DNA of 64,000 nt from Nocardia otitidiscaviarum NBRC 14405 (GTDB taxonomy: Bacteria; Actinomycetota; Actinomycetes; Mycobacteriales; Mycobacteriaceae), in assembly GCF_000308635.1 (NCBI RefSeq), contig NZ_BAGD01000097.1, forward strand, positions 242,266 to 306,265. The letters are read 5' to 3'. Under the pieces are notes generated by a model, which was given only the letters and a program-made list of their open reading frames with translations, had not been told where the DNA came from and searched no databases. Position numbers and translations under genes: made by a program. This document shows, in pieces, positions 44,015 to 52,851 of the stretch (position 1 is the first letter of the stretch; every line of letters begins with the position of its first letter).

Positions 44015-45262
44015 TCAGCGCACCACACCGGCCGCGCGGGCGGCGGTGAGCCAGGCGGGGAATTCGCCGAGCAGCCGGGCGTAGAGTTCGGCGTCATCGA
44101 TGCGGTCGATATCGTCGACGGCGAAGAATCCGGCATTGTCGACCAGGCGGCCGTCGAGTTCGTCGAGTGTGCGCAACAGCCCGTAGTTTGCCTGTCCCAG
44201 GCCGACGAACTGCCAGAACGCGGGCAGTGCCGCGGCCTCGCGCATCAGGCGCGCGATCCTCGACTTCTCGGAGAAGCCGCCGTCGGTGAAGAACAGCACC
44301 AGAGTCGGTGCGTCGCCGGGCCGCAGGGTGGACATGACCTCGCTGATGATCGGGATCTCGTTGTTCGACGCCCCGATCGGCTTGTAGTCGATACCACCGT
44401 GGGTGCCGTAGACGTGCAAGTAGGTGTCCGACCACGACTCGGCCTGGTCCACGGTCACATCCGGCAGGCGCAGAAAGGATTTCGCGTACAGGTACGGCTC
44501 CAGCACACCGTCGTCGTCGAGCTGGATGGCCACCGGGATCATGCGCCGCACCACACGGTGCACCACCTTGTCACGATAGAGCCGCAGCATGCTGCCGGTC
44601 TTGTCGATGACCAGCACCACCCGCGCCCGCTCCGCCGCGGCCTGCTTCACCAGCAGCACCTTGGCCACTTCGCGCTTGCTCAGATCGAGCCGCTGCCGAT
44701 GCTCGGCCGACAGCCGCGCCTCACCGGGAACCGAGCGCACCACCGGCTGCTCCGCCGGGGGCGCATCGTCCACCGTCACACCGTGATCGGTGACCAGCGC
44801 CGCGAACCCGCCCGCGTATCCCTGGCCGACCGCCCGCACCTTCCAGGCCGGGCCACGGCGGTAGAGCTCGACCGCGATCACCACGGATTCAGTGGTCAAA
44901 CCCTCGATCGCGTACTCGTACAGCGGATTTCCGGTCGTGTCCCGGATGCTTGCCACGGGTGCGCCATGACGCCCGAAGGTATCGTCCGCGTCACCGAGGG
45001 TGAGCACCACACGCACGGCGTCCACGTCGGCGGGCACAGCTCCGAGCGCGAACGACAGTTCTCCGCCGGCTTCCGACAGCCGTACGCCGGGTCCGTGTGG
45101 CTGGTTGAAGAAGACGAAGTCGTCGTCGGAGCGCACGCGCCGATCACCGGTGAGCAGCAGGGCCGCGATGTCGACCGCGGTATCGGTGCGCACCGCGACC
45201 GCCAACTCGGCGACCGGCAGCGCCGCGTTCTGCCCCTTCGTCAGTGCTTGCGCCACAGCCAC
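44015..45262 (-). CDS. TerF-like protein: TerD domain plus von Willebrand A domain
   Basis: 415 residues from GTG 45262 (GTG 45256, with GGAG 7 bases upstream, is equally possible). The TerD domain (about 1-190; ALTKGQNAALP, DDFVFFNQPHGPG, YEYAIEGLTTESVVI) binds calcium in relatives. The C-terminal vWA-TerF domain has a MIDAS-like VLVIDKTGSM and LVLFFTDGG. TerF proteins occur in tellurite, phage and stress-resistance operons. The length matches the family. It follows the NACHT-like gene by 51 bases. Confidence 0.88.
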   Translation of the reverse strand: MAVAQALTKGQNAALPVAELAVAVRTDTAVDIAALLLTGDRRVRSDDDFVFFNQPHGPGVRLSEAGGELSFALGAVPADVDAVRVVLTLGDADDTFGRHGAPVASIRDTTGNPLYEYAIEGLTTESVVIAVELYRRGPAWKVRAVGQGYAGGFAALVTDHGVTVDDAPPAEQPVVRSVPGEARLSAEHRQRLDLSKREVAKVLLVKQAAAERARVVLVIDKTGSMLRLYRDKVVHRVVRRMIPVAIQLDDDGVLEPYLYAKSFLRLPDVTVDQAESWSDTYLHVYGTHGGIDYKPIGASNNEIPIISEVMSTLRPGDAPTLVLFFTDGGFSEKSRIARLMREAAALPAFWQFVGLGQANYGLLRTLDELDGRLVDNAGFFAVDDIDRIDDAELYARLLGEFPAWLTAARAAGVVR

Positions 45263-45313
45263 TCCAGATGTCGGTTCCCGATGAACCCGCGCAGCGTAAC
45301 CGTCCCCGGCCCG

Positions 45314-47488
45314 CTATGTCCTGGCAAGCTCCAACCCGGCCGCCGCCCCTGGATCGAGTTCGGTGTGCGGCAGCGGGTTCGCGAGTAGCCAGCGGCGGAA
45401 GGATTCGTCGTTGAACTGGTAGTAGCCGCCGCCGGCGCGGAGCAGGCCGGCGCGGTGGGCCCAGTTCAGGAATTCGGTGGGGCGGGCGCTGAACTGGTCG
45501 CTGCCGAGTAGGACCAGACAGGCGCAGAGGTAGCGGACGCGGCGGACCACGGTGCTGCCGCCGCCCACCACCAGGGCCGCGACCACCACGGTGAACAGGG
45601 CCAGGTGCAGGCCGGAGCCCTGGGTCGCGATCACCCAGGCGAGATAGCCGGTCACCAGCAGGGCCGCGGCGGTCAGCAGCAGCACCCAGCCGGTCCGGCC
45701 CCACCGGAACAGCCAGCGGTAGTCGGCGGCGGGGGCGAGGAAGCGGCTCTCCAGGATCGGGCCGAGGAAGGCCAGTAGGGCGGCGAGCAGCGCGGCTATC
45801 GGCCAGACTCCCGCCACCCCGGCCATGCCGTGGCCGACCAGCAGGATCACCCGGTCGTGCAGCCAGTGCGTGGGCGCGTCGGCGGCGATGGCGGCGGCCT
45901 GGGCCACGGTGACCGCCAGCCCGACCACGAAACCCGTTGCGGCGAACCGCGTCGCACGCTCGACCAGACGGGAGGTGCTGCCCGACCAGCCGCGCGCCGC
46001 CACCGCCGCCGCGGCGATGGCGGAGACGGCCAAGCCGATGGCGAGGGTACGGGCCGACTCCATGGGTCGGTAGTTCCACCAGGCGATATCGACCGCCAGG
46101 GCCACCACCAACCCGGCGAACAGGGCCGTCGCGCCCACCCGGGCGGGCACGCTCGCCACCGGCGACCACGACTGCCGGGTCCAGGTCGGCGCCGCACTCA
46201 CCACCCCGCACAGCAGGGCCAGCGGGATCAGCAGCGGATCGAGTTCGAAAGCCGGTGCCGCGCACGACCATCCGAACAGGCCGAACAGGCCCGCACCGGA
46301 GGAGGTGGGCAGGCAGGCGTAGCGCGTGGTCAGGATGCCGTAGGCGTAGCCGAGCAGAACGAAGCCGAGGACCGCGGCGAGCGTGGCGTGCAGCAGGCGC
46401 GACCGCCTGCCGACCAGCTCCCAGATATCGTCACGGCCGAATACGGTGTCGAGCCGACCGGAGCGCGGTCGCGTGCCCAGGTAGCGCGCGAGGCTGTGCA
46501 GCCAACGATGCACGTGCGCTTCGGAATAGGCATTGTCACCACCCGCGCGCGCGGTGGTGTCGACCGCCGCGCCCAGCACCGCGGAATGCAGCAGCGACGA
46601 CACCTCGGCCTCGCTGCCCGCACAGGCCAGCCGCACGATGTCGTCGGCATCGGTGCGCCGCAGGTAGCTGACGGCGAGGGTGAAACGCAGTGGGGTGCGC
46701 AGGGATCGGGCCAGCGGGCCGTCCGGGCTCTCCACCAGCCGCCACACCACCGGCTTCCAGGTATCGCTGTCGTAGCTGGGATCGACCCGCATCTCGTTGA
46801 GCCGCTCCAGCACCGTCTGGGTGCCGATGGGCTGGAGTTCGATCACCGTCGCCGCACTCAGCGCCGCGCGGTCGGCGCGCAGCCGCTGATAGACGTCGGC
46901 GTCGCAGCCGAGCACCACCGGGCGGTCCGTCCATTCGTCGCCGTCGAGCTGTTCGATCGCGCGGCGCAGCCGAATCGGTTCGCGCCCCGGCACATCCATG
47001 GCGTCGGCGCGTTCCAGCAGCGGCAGGATCGCACCGCCCTCCACCAGTCGCCGCACCACCATCGTACGCAGTCCGTAGTCGCGGGCGATGCGCTCGGCGA
47101 GCCAGCCGGTCAGGCTGCGCGTCAACGGGTTCCAGGTGGAGGCGTCCACCCGCACCGGGATCGGACCGCGGTCCGCGACCGGAAGGCCGTCGCGTTCGGC
47201 GTGCAGGGCGAGTAGCAGACCGAGCAGGGTGACGGCCTTGCCCGCGCCCGGCTCACCCAGAATCACCAGGCGGCCACCGGTGCGCCGCGGATAGTATTCG
47301 CCGATGCGCCGCACGGTGCGAATGGCCGGATCCTCGTATTCGGCTTCGGGAGCCCAACTTTCGAAGCGAATTCGGTCATACTCGACACTTCGGTCGAATT
47401 CGGCGCGCGACATCCAGAGCAGGGTCAGATTCTCCTGTTCCCGCTCTCGCACCGCTCGGGCCAGGTCCTCGGCCCAGCGAACCAACAA
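45314..47488 (-). CDS. Membrane NACHT/STAND-like protein with a degenerate P-loop
   Basis: 724 residues from TTG 47488. The soluble N-terminal part carries a P-loop GEPGAGKAV near residues 79-87, in which the normal Ser/Thr after Lys is Ala, and a Walker B region LPLLERADAMD in place of the usual hhhDGLDE. Eight or nine transmembrane helices follow (about 370-640). The C-terminal FLNWAHRAGLLRAGGGYYQFNDESFRRWLL resembles the winged end of actinobacterial NACHT proteins. It probably senses or scaffolds rather than hydrolyses strongly. AT-rich sequence upstream (47550-47610) holds TATAT, a possible -10. Confidence 0.78.
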   Translation of the reverse strand: MLVRWAEDLARAVREREQENLTLLWMSRAEFDRSVEYDRIRFESWAPEAEYEDPAIRTVRRIGEYYPRRTGGRLVILGEPGAGKAVTLLGLLLALHAERDGLPVADRGPIPVRVDASTWNPLTRSLTGWLAERIARDYGLRTMVVRRLVEGGAILPLLERADAMDVPGREPIRLRRAIEQLDGDEWTDRPVVLGCDADVYQRLRADRAALSAATVIELQPIGTQTVLERLNEMRVDPSYDSDTWKPVVWRLVESPDGPLARSLRTPLRFTLAVSYLRRTDADDIVRLACAGSEAEVSSLLHSAVLGAAVDTTARAGGDNAYSEAHVHRWLHSLARYLGTRPRSGRLDTVFGRDDIWELVGRRSRLLHATLAAVLGFVLLGYAYGILTTRYACLPTSSGAGLFGLFGWSCAAPAFELDPLLIPLALLCGVVSAAPTWTRQSWSPVASVPARVGATALFAGLVVALAVDIAWWNYRPMESARTLAIGLAVSAIAAAAVAARGWSGSTSRLVERATRFAATGFVVGLAVTVAQAAAIAADAPTHWLHDRVILLVGHGMAGVAGVWPIAALLAALLAFLGPILESRFLAPAADYRWLFRWGRTGWVLLLTAAALLVTGYLAWVIATQGSGLHLALFTVVVAALVVGGGSTVVRRVRYLCACLVLLGSDQFSARPTEFLNWAHRAGLLRAGGGYYQFNDESFRRWLLANPLPHTELDPGAAAGLELART

Positions 47489-47610
47489 GGATCTACCCCC
47501 TTGCTCGAACGATCACCCCTACGCACGCCGCACTGCTGCGCGACAGCATGCCATATATTCCCCCGGCACAGCAGCAGGGTTGCGTTGTAAATCAACCCTT
47601 TTCGAATTGG

Positions 47611-48150
47611 TCAGGAATCCATTTTCTTCAGCACGCGCTGCACCGTGAGAAATGTGCGCGTGGTGACATCCTTGCCGTACTGCCGCTCCAGCCACGCCAT
47701 GAACCCGGCGCCGTTCGGCGCGCTGTTGTCCACCACCCACAGCACCGCCCGCGCCGCCGCATCGTAGCCGACGACCCGGACGGTCGCGTCGAGATCACCG
47801 GGCGCAGGCGGCGGCGGGGTGTCGCCGCGTAGGAAGGTGACGGTCAGATAGGTCTCGCGACAGTGTGTCAGTCCCTCGAAGGGATCGGCGTCGACCAGCC
47901 TCCGCAATTCCCCGTACTCGCGCAGCAGGGTGCCGCCACCGATGCCGAGCTCATCGCGCAACGCCTCCTGGATGCGGGATTCCAGGGCGGCCACATCGGT
48001 CTCCGCACTGCGAAAGACGATATTGCCGCTGGAGAGCACCGAGGCGACACCCTCGAAACCGAGACCCTCGAACACCCCGCGCAACTTCTCATTGCGCATA
48101 TTCGGGTTGCTCGGCATGATCCCGCGCAGGAAGGCGGCATAGCGATTCAT
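47611..48150 (-). CDS. DUF1697 family protein
   Basis: 179 residues from ATG 48150. The family pattern YAAFLRGIMPSNPNMRN, GFEGVASVLSSGNIVF and the C-terminal NGAGFMAWLERQYGKDVTTR are clear. DUF1697 proteins are widespread in soil bacteria and have no assigned function. It ends 122 bases before the NACHT-like gene, which seems to have its own promoter. Confidence 0.9.
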   Translation of the reverse strand: MNRYAAFLRGIMPSNPNMRNEKLRGVFEGLGFEGVASVLSSGNIVFRSAETDVAALESRIQEALRDELGIGGGTLLREYGELRRLVDADPFEGLTHCRETYLTVTFLRGDTPPPPAPGDLDATVRVVGYDAAARAVLWVVDNSAPNGAGFMAWLERQYGKDVTTRTFLTVQRVLKKMDS

Positions 48151-48180
48151 GCCGCCGAACCTACCGGGGCGCACCGACAC

Positions 48181-48927
48181 TCAGGAGGCGGCGACGCCGT
48201 TCTTCTTGCGCTCGATATCGGCCAGCGCGGCCAGTTGCGCGGCGCGGGCATCGGCGGCGGCGTCCCACGCCTCCTTGCGGTTCTTGACCGCCCTGGCGGG
48301 CGCGCCCACGGCAATGCTGTAGTCCGGGATATCACCCTTGACCACGGCGTGCGCGCCCAGCACACAGCCGCGGCCCACCCGGGTCTCGCGCAGCACGGTG
48401 ACCTTGGCGGCGATCCAGGTGTCGGGGCCGATGCGGACCGGGCTCTTCACGATGCCCTGGTCCTTGATGGGCATGCCGATATCGTCCATGCGGTGGTCGA
48501 AGTCGCAGATGTAGCACCAGTCCGCGACCAGGGTGGATTCGCCGATCTCGATATCCAGGTAGGTGTTGACGACATTGTCCTTGCCGAACACCACCTTGTC
48601 GCCGATGCGCAGCGAACCCTCGTGGCAGCGCAGCGCGTTGCCGTCCCCGATATGCACCCAGCGGCCGATCTCCATGCGGCCCAGCTCCGGCGTCGCGTGG
48701 ATTTCCACATTGCGGCCGAGAAACACCATTCCGCGCAACACGATGTGCGGATTGGCCAGCTTGAACTTGAACAGGCGGTAGTACCGCACCAGATACCAGG
48801 GCGTGTACGCGCGATTGGCGAGCACCCACTTGAGCGATGCCAAGGTCAGAAAACGCGCCTGCTCCGGATCCCGGCGCCGCGACCCCCGCCACCGCGAGCG
48901 CAACGGTGCGCCCCACATGCTCGTCAC
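48181..48927 (-). CDS. Left-handed beta-helix (hexapeptide) acyltransferase
   Basis: 248 residues from GTG 48927, with AGGAG 7 bases upstream (ATG 48918 is an alternative). Hexapeptide turns run through VFLGRNVEIHATPELGRMEI, RIGDKVVFGKDN and WIAAKVTVLRETRVG, ending in the standard SIAVGAPARAVKNRK. Members acetylate sugars or other acceptors. Position fits Rv3034c, in the methylglucose lipopolysaccharide neighbourhood, so acylation of a glucan is plausible. The N-terminus is Arg-rich. Confidence 0.9.
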   Translation of the reverse strand: MTSMWGAPLRSRWRGSRRRDPEQARFLTLASLKWVLANRAYTPWYLVRYYRLFKFKLANPHIVLRGMVFLGRNVEIHATPELGRMEIGRWVHIGDGNALRCHEGSLRIGDKVVFGKDNVVNTYLDIEIGESTLVADWCYICDFDHRMDDIGMPIKDQGIVKSPVRIGPDTWIAAKVTVLRETRVGRGCVLGAHAVVKGDIPDYSIAVGAPARAVKNRKEAWDAAADARAAQLAALADIERKKNGVAAS

Positions 48928-49090
48928 GAACTGCTCCTGTGTTTCCTGGCGCCGCCTGTAATCGGCAGCTGGGTCGTTTAGACGAGGGTATCGGTCCCCG
49001 CCGATGGGCGCGAAAGTAGGCTGTGCTCCGGCTGCATCAGCCCCGACGAAGAACCCGGAGTTTCGGTACTGGCAGAAGGGACACCAGCAG

Positions 49091-50452
49091 GTGCGAAGCG
49101 GCAGGCGGCACACCGGACGCAGTGAGCGACACCTACGCCCCGACCGGACCCGACAGCGCGTCGCGCCCTGGCGCGCGGCGGTGACGCTCGGCGTCACCGG
49201 ACTGTTCGCCCTCACCGCCTGCGGTACCGATGTCGACGACATCACCGCGGGGCCGGGCAAGGGCTGGCCGGTCGCCTTCCACGACGCCCGCAACAGCGGC
49301 ACCACCCCCGTCACCGGATCGCGGGCGCTGGGGCTGGACTGGACACGCCCCGTGGGTGGACCGATCGCCGCACCCGTCACCGTGGGGCCGGACGGACAGC
49401 TGTTCGTCACCACCCGCACCGACTCCCCCTGCACGCTGTTCTCCTTCCAGATGGGCACCGGGCGCAAACGCTTCTGCAATCCCCTGGGCCCCAGCGCGAT
49501 CGCGGCCGCGAGCGCGGTGGACGGCGGCACCAACATCTATGTCGGCGACGACGGCGGCATGAACTCCTTCAACGCGCTGGGCCAGCCGCGCTGGCGCACG
49601 CCGGTCGCCGGGGTGCCGGTATCGGTGCAGTTCACCGGCGACAGCAATGTGCTGTCGGTGACCCAGAGCGGCCAGGTCGACGTGCTCAGCCGCCAGACCG
49701 GCGAGCGCGTGGTCTCCACCTATCAGCTGCTGGGCGAGCCCGACCCGCTGGAGAATCCGGGCCTGAACCGCCCGCCGGACGGGCAGGGCCTCGAGGACTG
49801 CGCCACGGGCGGCCCTCAGTGCCCGGTGGCGAACGTGTCGGCTGTGGACCGGGAGACCGGACGCTTCTACGCGACCGTGTGGCGCCCCGGCGAGGGCACC
49901 GCCGAACTCGTGGCACTGACCTACGGTGACAAGGCGGTGCGCGAGGACTGGCGGGCGGCCATGCTCACCGGCGGCAGCGCCACCAGCCCGGCGCTGTCCG
50001 CCGACGGCTCCACCGTCTACGTGGGCGACAACTCCGGCCGACTGATCGCCGTCGACACCGCCGACGGCCGCACCGTATGGTCACGGGACGTGGGATTCCC
50101 GCTGCGCGGGTCGATCTCCGTCGCGGACGGCCTACTGGTGCCGTCCGGCGACGACGGCCATCTGATGGCGGTGCGCGACAACGGCGACAGCTCCGAGATC
50201 GCCTGGGAGCGCAAGGATCTGGCACTGCGCGGGCGGCCGGTGCAGACCGCGGGCGGTACCGGCTACGCGGTGTCCACCCTCGGCGGGGCACTGACCCTGA
50301 TCACCTTCGACACCGAGACCGGCGGGACCGTCGACTCCGACGAGCTGCCCGGGGCACAGGGAACCACGGAGAGCATCTCGGTGGGCGCGGAGGGCGAGGT
50401 CGTGGTGGCCTCCAAGATCGGCGAACTGTTCGTGTTCAAGCCGGAGGCGTAG
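49091..50452 (+). CDS. Beta-propeller (PQQ-like) lipoprotein
   Basis: 453 residues from GTG 49091 with GAAGGG upstream. The signal peptide ends at the lipobox LFALTAC, with Cys44 as the lipid anchor, so it faces the outside of the membrane. The rest has repeated strands (LFVTTRTDSPCTLFSF, NIYVGDDGGMNSFNALG, VYVGDNSGRLIAVDTADG, LVPSGDDGHLMAVRDNG), typical of PQQ/BamB-like propellers. Rv3035 is the counterpart by position. The function is unknown; binding of an envelope partner is inferred. Confidence 0.88.
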   Translation: MRSGRRHTGRSERHLRPDRTRQRVAPWRAAVTLGVTGLFALTACGTDVDDITAGPGKGWPVAFHDARNSGTTPVTGSRALGLDWTRPVGGPIAAPVTVGPDGQLFVTTRTDSPCTLFSFQMGTGRKRFCNPLGPSAIAAASAVDGGTNIYVGDDGGMNSFNALGQPRWRTPVAGVPVSVQFTGDSNVLSVTQSGQVDVLSRQTGERVVSTYQLLGEPDPLENPGLNRPPDGQGLEDCATGGPQCPVANVSAVDRETGRFYATVWRPGEGTAELVALTYGDKAVREDWRAAMLTGGSATSPALSADGSTVYVGDNSGRLIAVDTADGRTVWSRDVGFPLRGSISVADGLLVPSGDDGHLMAVRDNGDSSEIAWERKDLALRGRPVQTAGGTGYAVSTLGGALTLITFDTETGGTVDSDELPGAQGTTESISVGAEGEVVVASKIGELFVFKPEA

Positions 50453-50485
50453 CGCTCGCCCGATCCGTCGCCGGTTCCCAGGCGG

Positions 50486-52192
50486 CTACCGCCGCTGTGA
50501 GGCGAGCGCGGCGCTCCGACCCGCCAGCAGGTCGGCGACGAGCGTCGGATGCGACACCTGTGGATAGTGGCCCGCCCCGTCGATCGTGGTGACCCGGCGG
50601 TCGGTGGCGACGGTGAGTGGATCGCCGGAGCCGACGACGATGTCGACCGGAACCCGTACGCGGGCAAGCTGTTCGGCCCGGTCGGTGCGCCACCGCGGGG
50701 TGCTGGCGGCGGTGAGTGCGGCGATGGTGCGCCGGGCAACGCCCGGACGGCGCAGGTTCACGGCGGCGCTGGCCACCGCGGGGCCGTCCGGAACGCTCAG
50801 CAGTTCAGCGAGTTTCGGCGTGGGCAGCCGCTTCAGCACTGCGGCGGTGAGGGGTGAGCGCAAGGTCCACGGGGCGCGTTCCTGGAGGAAGGCCGGGGAG
50901 ATGAGTACCAGGCGGGAGATGCGGTCGGGGTGACGCAGCGCGAAATCGATGGCCGCGCCGGTGCCGAGGGAATGGCCGACCAGGACCGGACGGGTGCGCA
51001 TCGGGGCCAGGAGTTCGTCCAGCCAGCGATCCGGGACGTCGGGGGCGGAACGGCCCAACCCCGGCAGATCGGCGGCGAGTACGGGTGCGTCCAGGGCCGT
51101 GGCGACCTCGGCCCAGGAGTCACTGTCGAGCGGAAGGCCGTGCAACAGTATGTATTCGGGATCATGGGCGGTACCGGTGTACCAGAGCCCGTCCCGGAAG
51201 CCGCCGGTTCGTTCGGGTACCGCACCGTGCCGGGTGGCGACGACGCCGTCGGCCCAGTCGCGCAGCACGTCACCCACGGGGCGGTGCTCGAGGCCGATCG
51301 AACGGGCCACCGCGTCGGCGGCGGCGGTGTCGTAGCGGTCGCCCGCGATGAAGGCCAGCGATTCCGGGTCGACCCCGGTGACCGCACCGGGCAGTGCCCG
51401 CAGCACCGACACCGGAATGCTGAATTTCGGTGCGGGAACATGGATGTGGTCGGCGAGCAGCCGCACCAGGTCGGGCAGGTCCGGGGTGGCGGAGTCGAGA
51501 ATGGTGTATGCCCGACCGGCGGTCTCGGGCAGCTCGGGCAGTCTCGCCAGGAATTTCGCCACATAGTCGACCTCGACGACCGGGACGAAGCTGTCGCGAC
51601 GACCGGGTAGCGCGGGCAACCGCCCGTTCCACAGGTTGTCGGCGATCACCGAGAGACCGAAGTACTGTCCCGGGCCGAGCACCGAGGCCGGGTTGGCGAT
51701 GGTCAGCGCGATGCCGAGTTCGTCGGCGAGTTCCCGCAGGGCCGCGTCCGCTTCCATTTTCGACGCCTCGTACGCGCCGCGGCGATAGTCGTTCTCCGGC
51801 CCGCCGTCGACTGCGGCGCGGTACCCGGTGATGTGGACCAGGCGGCGCAGCCCCGGTCGGCGGCTCGCCCAGCGCGCCACCTCCAGCGCGGCCGTGACAT
51901 TCACCCGGCGCGCCTCGTCCGCGTCGAGGCCGAATTTCATGAGCGCGGCGGTGTTGTAGACATCGCGAATATCCTCGAACTCCTGATCCAGCCCGAGACC
52001 GGGTCGGGTGATATCGGCGTCGGCGACGGTCAGGCCCGTGGTGTCGACGCTCTGGGCGGCGAGCCAGGAGGTGAGGCGGTCCCGGCCGCCGGGGCGCACC
52101 GCCGCGACGACTTCGCGGCCCTCGCGAAGCAGTTCGAGCACGAGGAAACGGCCGATGAATCCGGCAGCGCCGAAGACGATGGTGTCGGACAT
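50486..52192 (-). CDS. Extended SDR fused to an alpha/beta hydrolase
   Basis: 568 residues from ATG 52192. The N-terminal half (1-340) is an extended SDR: VFGAAGFIGRFLVLELL, ITGYRAAVDGGP, YRRGAYEASKMEADAAL (YxxxK). The C-terminal half (about 345-568) is an alpha/beta hydrolase: LHGLPLDSDSW, VGHSLGTGAAIDFAL (nucleophile Ser), VVGSGDPLT and the catalytic His in DGAGHYP. The fusion suggests sequential reduction and hydrolysis of one substrate. The same 19-bp operator stands before this gene and the neighbouring tetR. Confidence 0.88.
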   Translation of the reverse strand: MSDTIVFGAAGFIGRFLVLELLREGREVVAAVRPGGRDRLTSWLAAQSVDTTGLTVADADITRPGLGLDQEFEDIRDVYNTAALMKFGLDADEARRVNVTAALEVARWASRRPGLRRLVHITGYRAAVDGGPENDYRRGAYEASKMEADAALRELADELGIALTIANPASVLGPGQYFGLSVIADNLWNGRLPALPGRRDSFVPVVEVDYVAKFLARLPELPETAGRAYTILDSATPDLPDLVRLLADHIHVPAPKFSIPVSVLRALPGAVTGVDPESLAFIAGDRYDTAAADAVARSIGLEHRPVGDVLRDWADGVVATRHGAVPERTGGFRDGLWYTGTAHDPEYILLHGLPLDSDSWAEVATALDAPVLAADLPGLGRSAPDVPDRWLDELLAPMRTRPVLVGHSLGTGAAIDFALRHPDRISRLVLISPAFLQERAPWTLRSPLTAAVLKRLPTPKLAELLSVPDGPAVASAAVNLRRPGVARRTIAALTAASTPRWRTDRAEQLARVRVPVDIVVGSGDPLTVATDRRVTTIDGAGHYPQVSHPTLVADLLAGRSAALASQRR

Positions 52193-52207
52193 GGTACCTA
52201 CTTTCAG

Positions 52208-52226
52208 TAGACCGGTTTGCATATTT
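52208..52226. promoter_or_regulatory. TetR operator before the SDR-hydrolase fusion gene
   Basis: TAGACCGGTTTGCATATTT, 16 bases upstream of the ATG. It agrees at 16 of 19 positions with the site before tetR and is in the same orientation. Confidence 0.75.
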
Positions 52227-52266
52227 TATGGGCCGAAAGAAGGCCACCCGGATCGGCGGCCTCGAT

Positions 52267-52821
52267 TCAGACGAGGGTGTCGATGGTGGCGGCGATGCGG
52301 CGCAGCGATTGCCGGTCACGATGCGCCCGCGCGAGGATCAGCCCGCCCTCCAGCAGGGCCAGCGCGGCAGTGGCCAGGCGTTCGGGTTCGGGGTGCCCGT
52401 ATTCGGCCAACCGGCGGCGCAACCCCTCCTCCCAGCGCTGATAGACCGCCGAACATGCCTGGCGGACCGCGTCATTGGAGGATGCGGCGTCCAGGGCGAC
52501 ACCGGCGACCGGACAGCCCTTGGTCCAGCCGGACGACTCCAGCCGGTCGCCGAGCATATCCACCAGCCGCTCCAGGTAGCCGCCCACATCGGCGGCCTCG
52601 GCGGTCTCGATGATGGCCGCGATCTCCGCGCCCGCCTGCTCCAGGGATTCGGCGACGATCTGATCCTTGCCGCCGGGGAAATGGAAGTAGAGCGATCCGC
52701 GGGGCGCACCGCTGGCCTCGAGAATCTGATTGAGGCCGGTGCCGAAGTAGCCGCGCGACTCCATGAGCGAGCCGGTGGCCGCCAGCAGCCGCGCCTTGGT
52801 CTCGGCGCCCTTCTTTCCCAT
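52267..52821 (-). CDS. TetR/AcrR family transcriptional regulator
   Basis: 184 residues from ATG 52821. The HTH part is ARLLAATGSLMESRGYFGTG, LNQILEASGAPRGSLYFHF and PGGKDQIVAESL, of the LmrA/YxaF type. The C-terminal domain contains KGCPVAGVALDAAS. It lies on the same strand as the SDR-hydrolase fusion, 74 bases upstream of it. A shared operator suggests repression of itself and the fusion gene. The ligand is probably the substrate of the fusion enzyme. Confidence 0.92.
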   Translation of the reverse strand: MGKKGAETKARLLAATGSLMESRGYFGTGLNQILEASGAPRGSLYFHFPGGKDQIVAESLEQAGAEIAAIIETAEAADVGGYLERLVDMLGDRLESSGWTKGCPVAGVALDAASSNDAVRQACSAVYQRWEEGLRRRLAEYGHPEPERLATAALALLEGGLILARAHRDRQSLRRIAATIDTLV

Positions 52822-52832
52822 GCCGATAACAA

Positions 52833-52851
52833 TAGACCGATCTACATATTT
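52833..52851. promoter_or_regulatory. TetR operator before tetR, overlapping the end of the methyltransferase gene
   Basis: TAGACCGATCTACATATTT contains the near-palindrome TAGACCGATCTA. It begins 11 bases before the tetR ATG. The stop codon of the upstream methyltransferase gene (52852-52850) lies at its edge. Confidence 0.75.
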
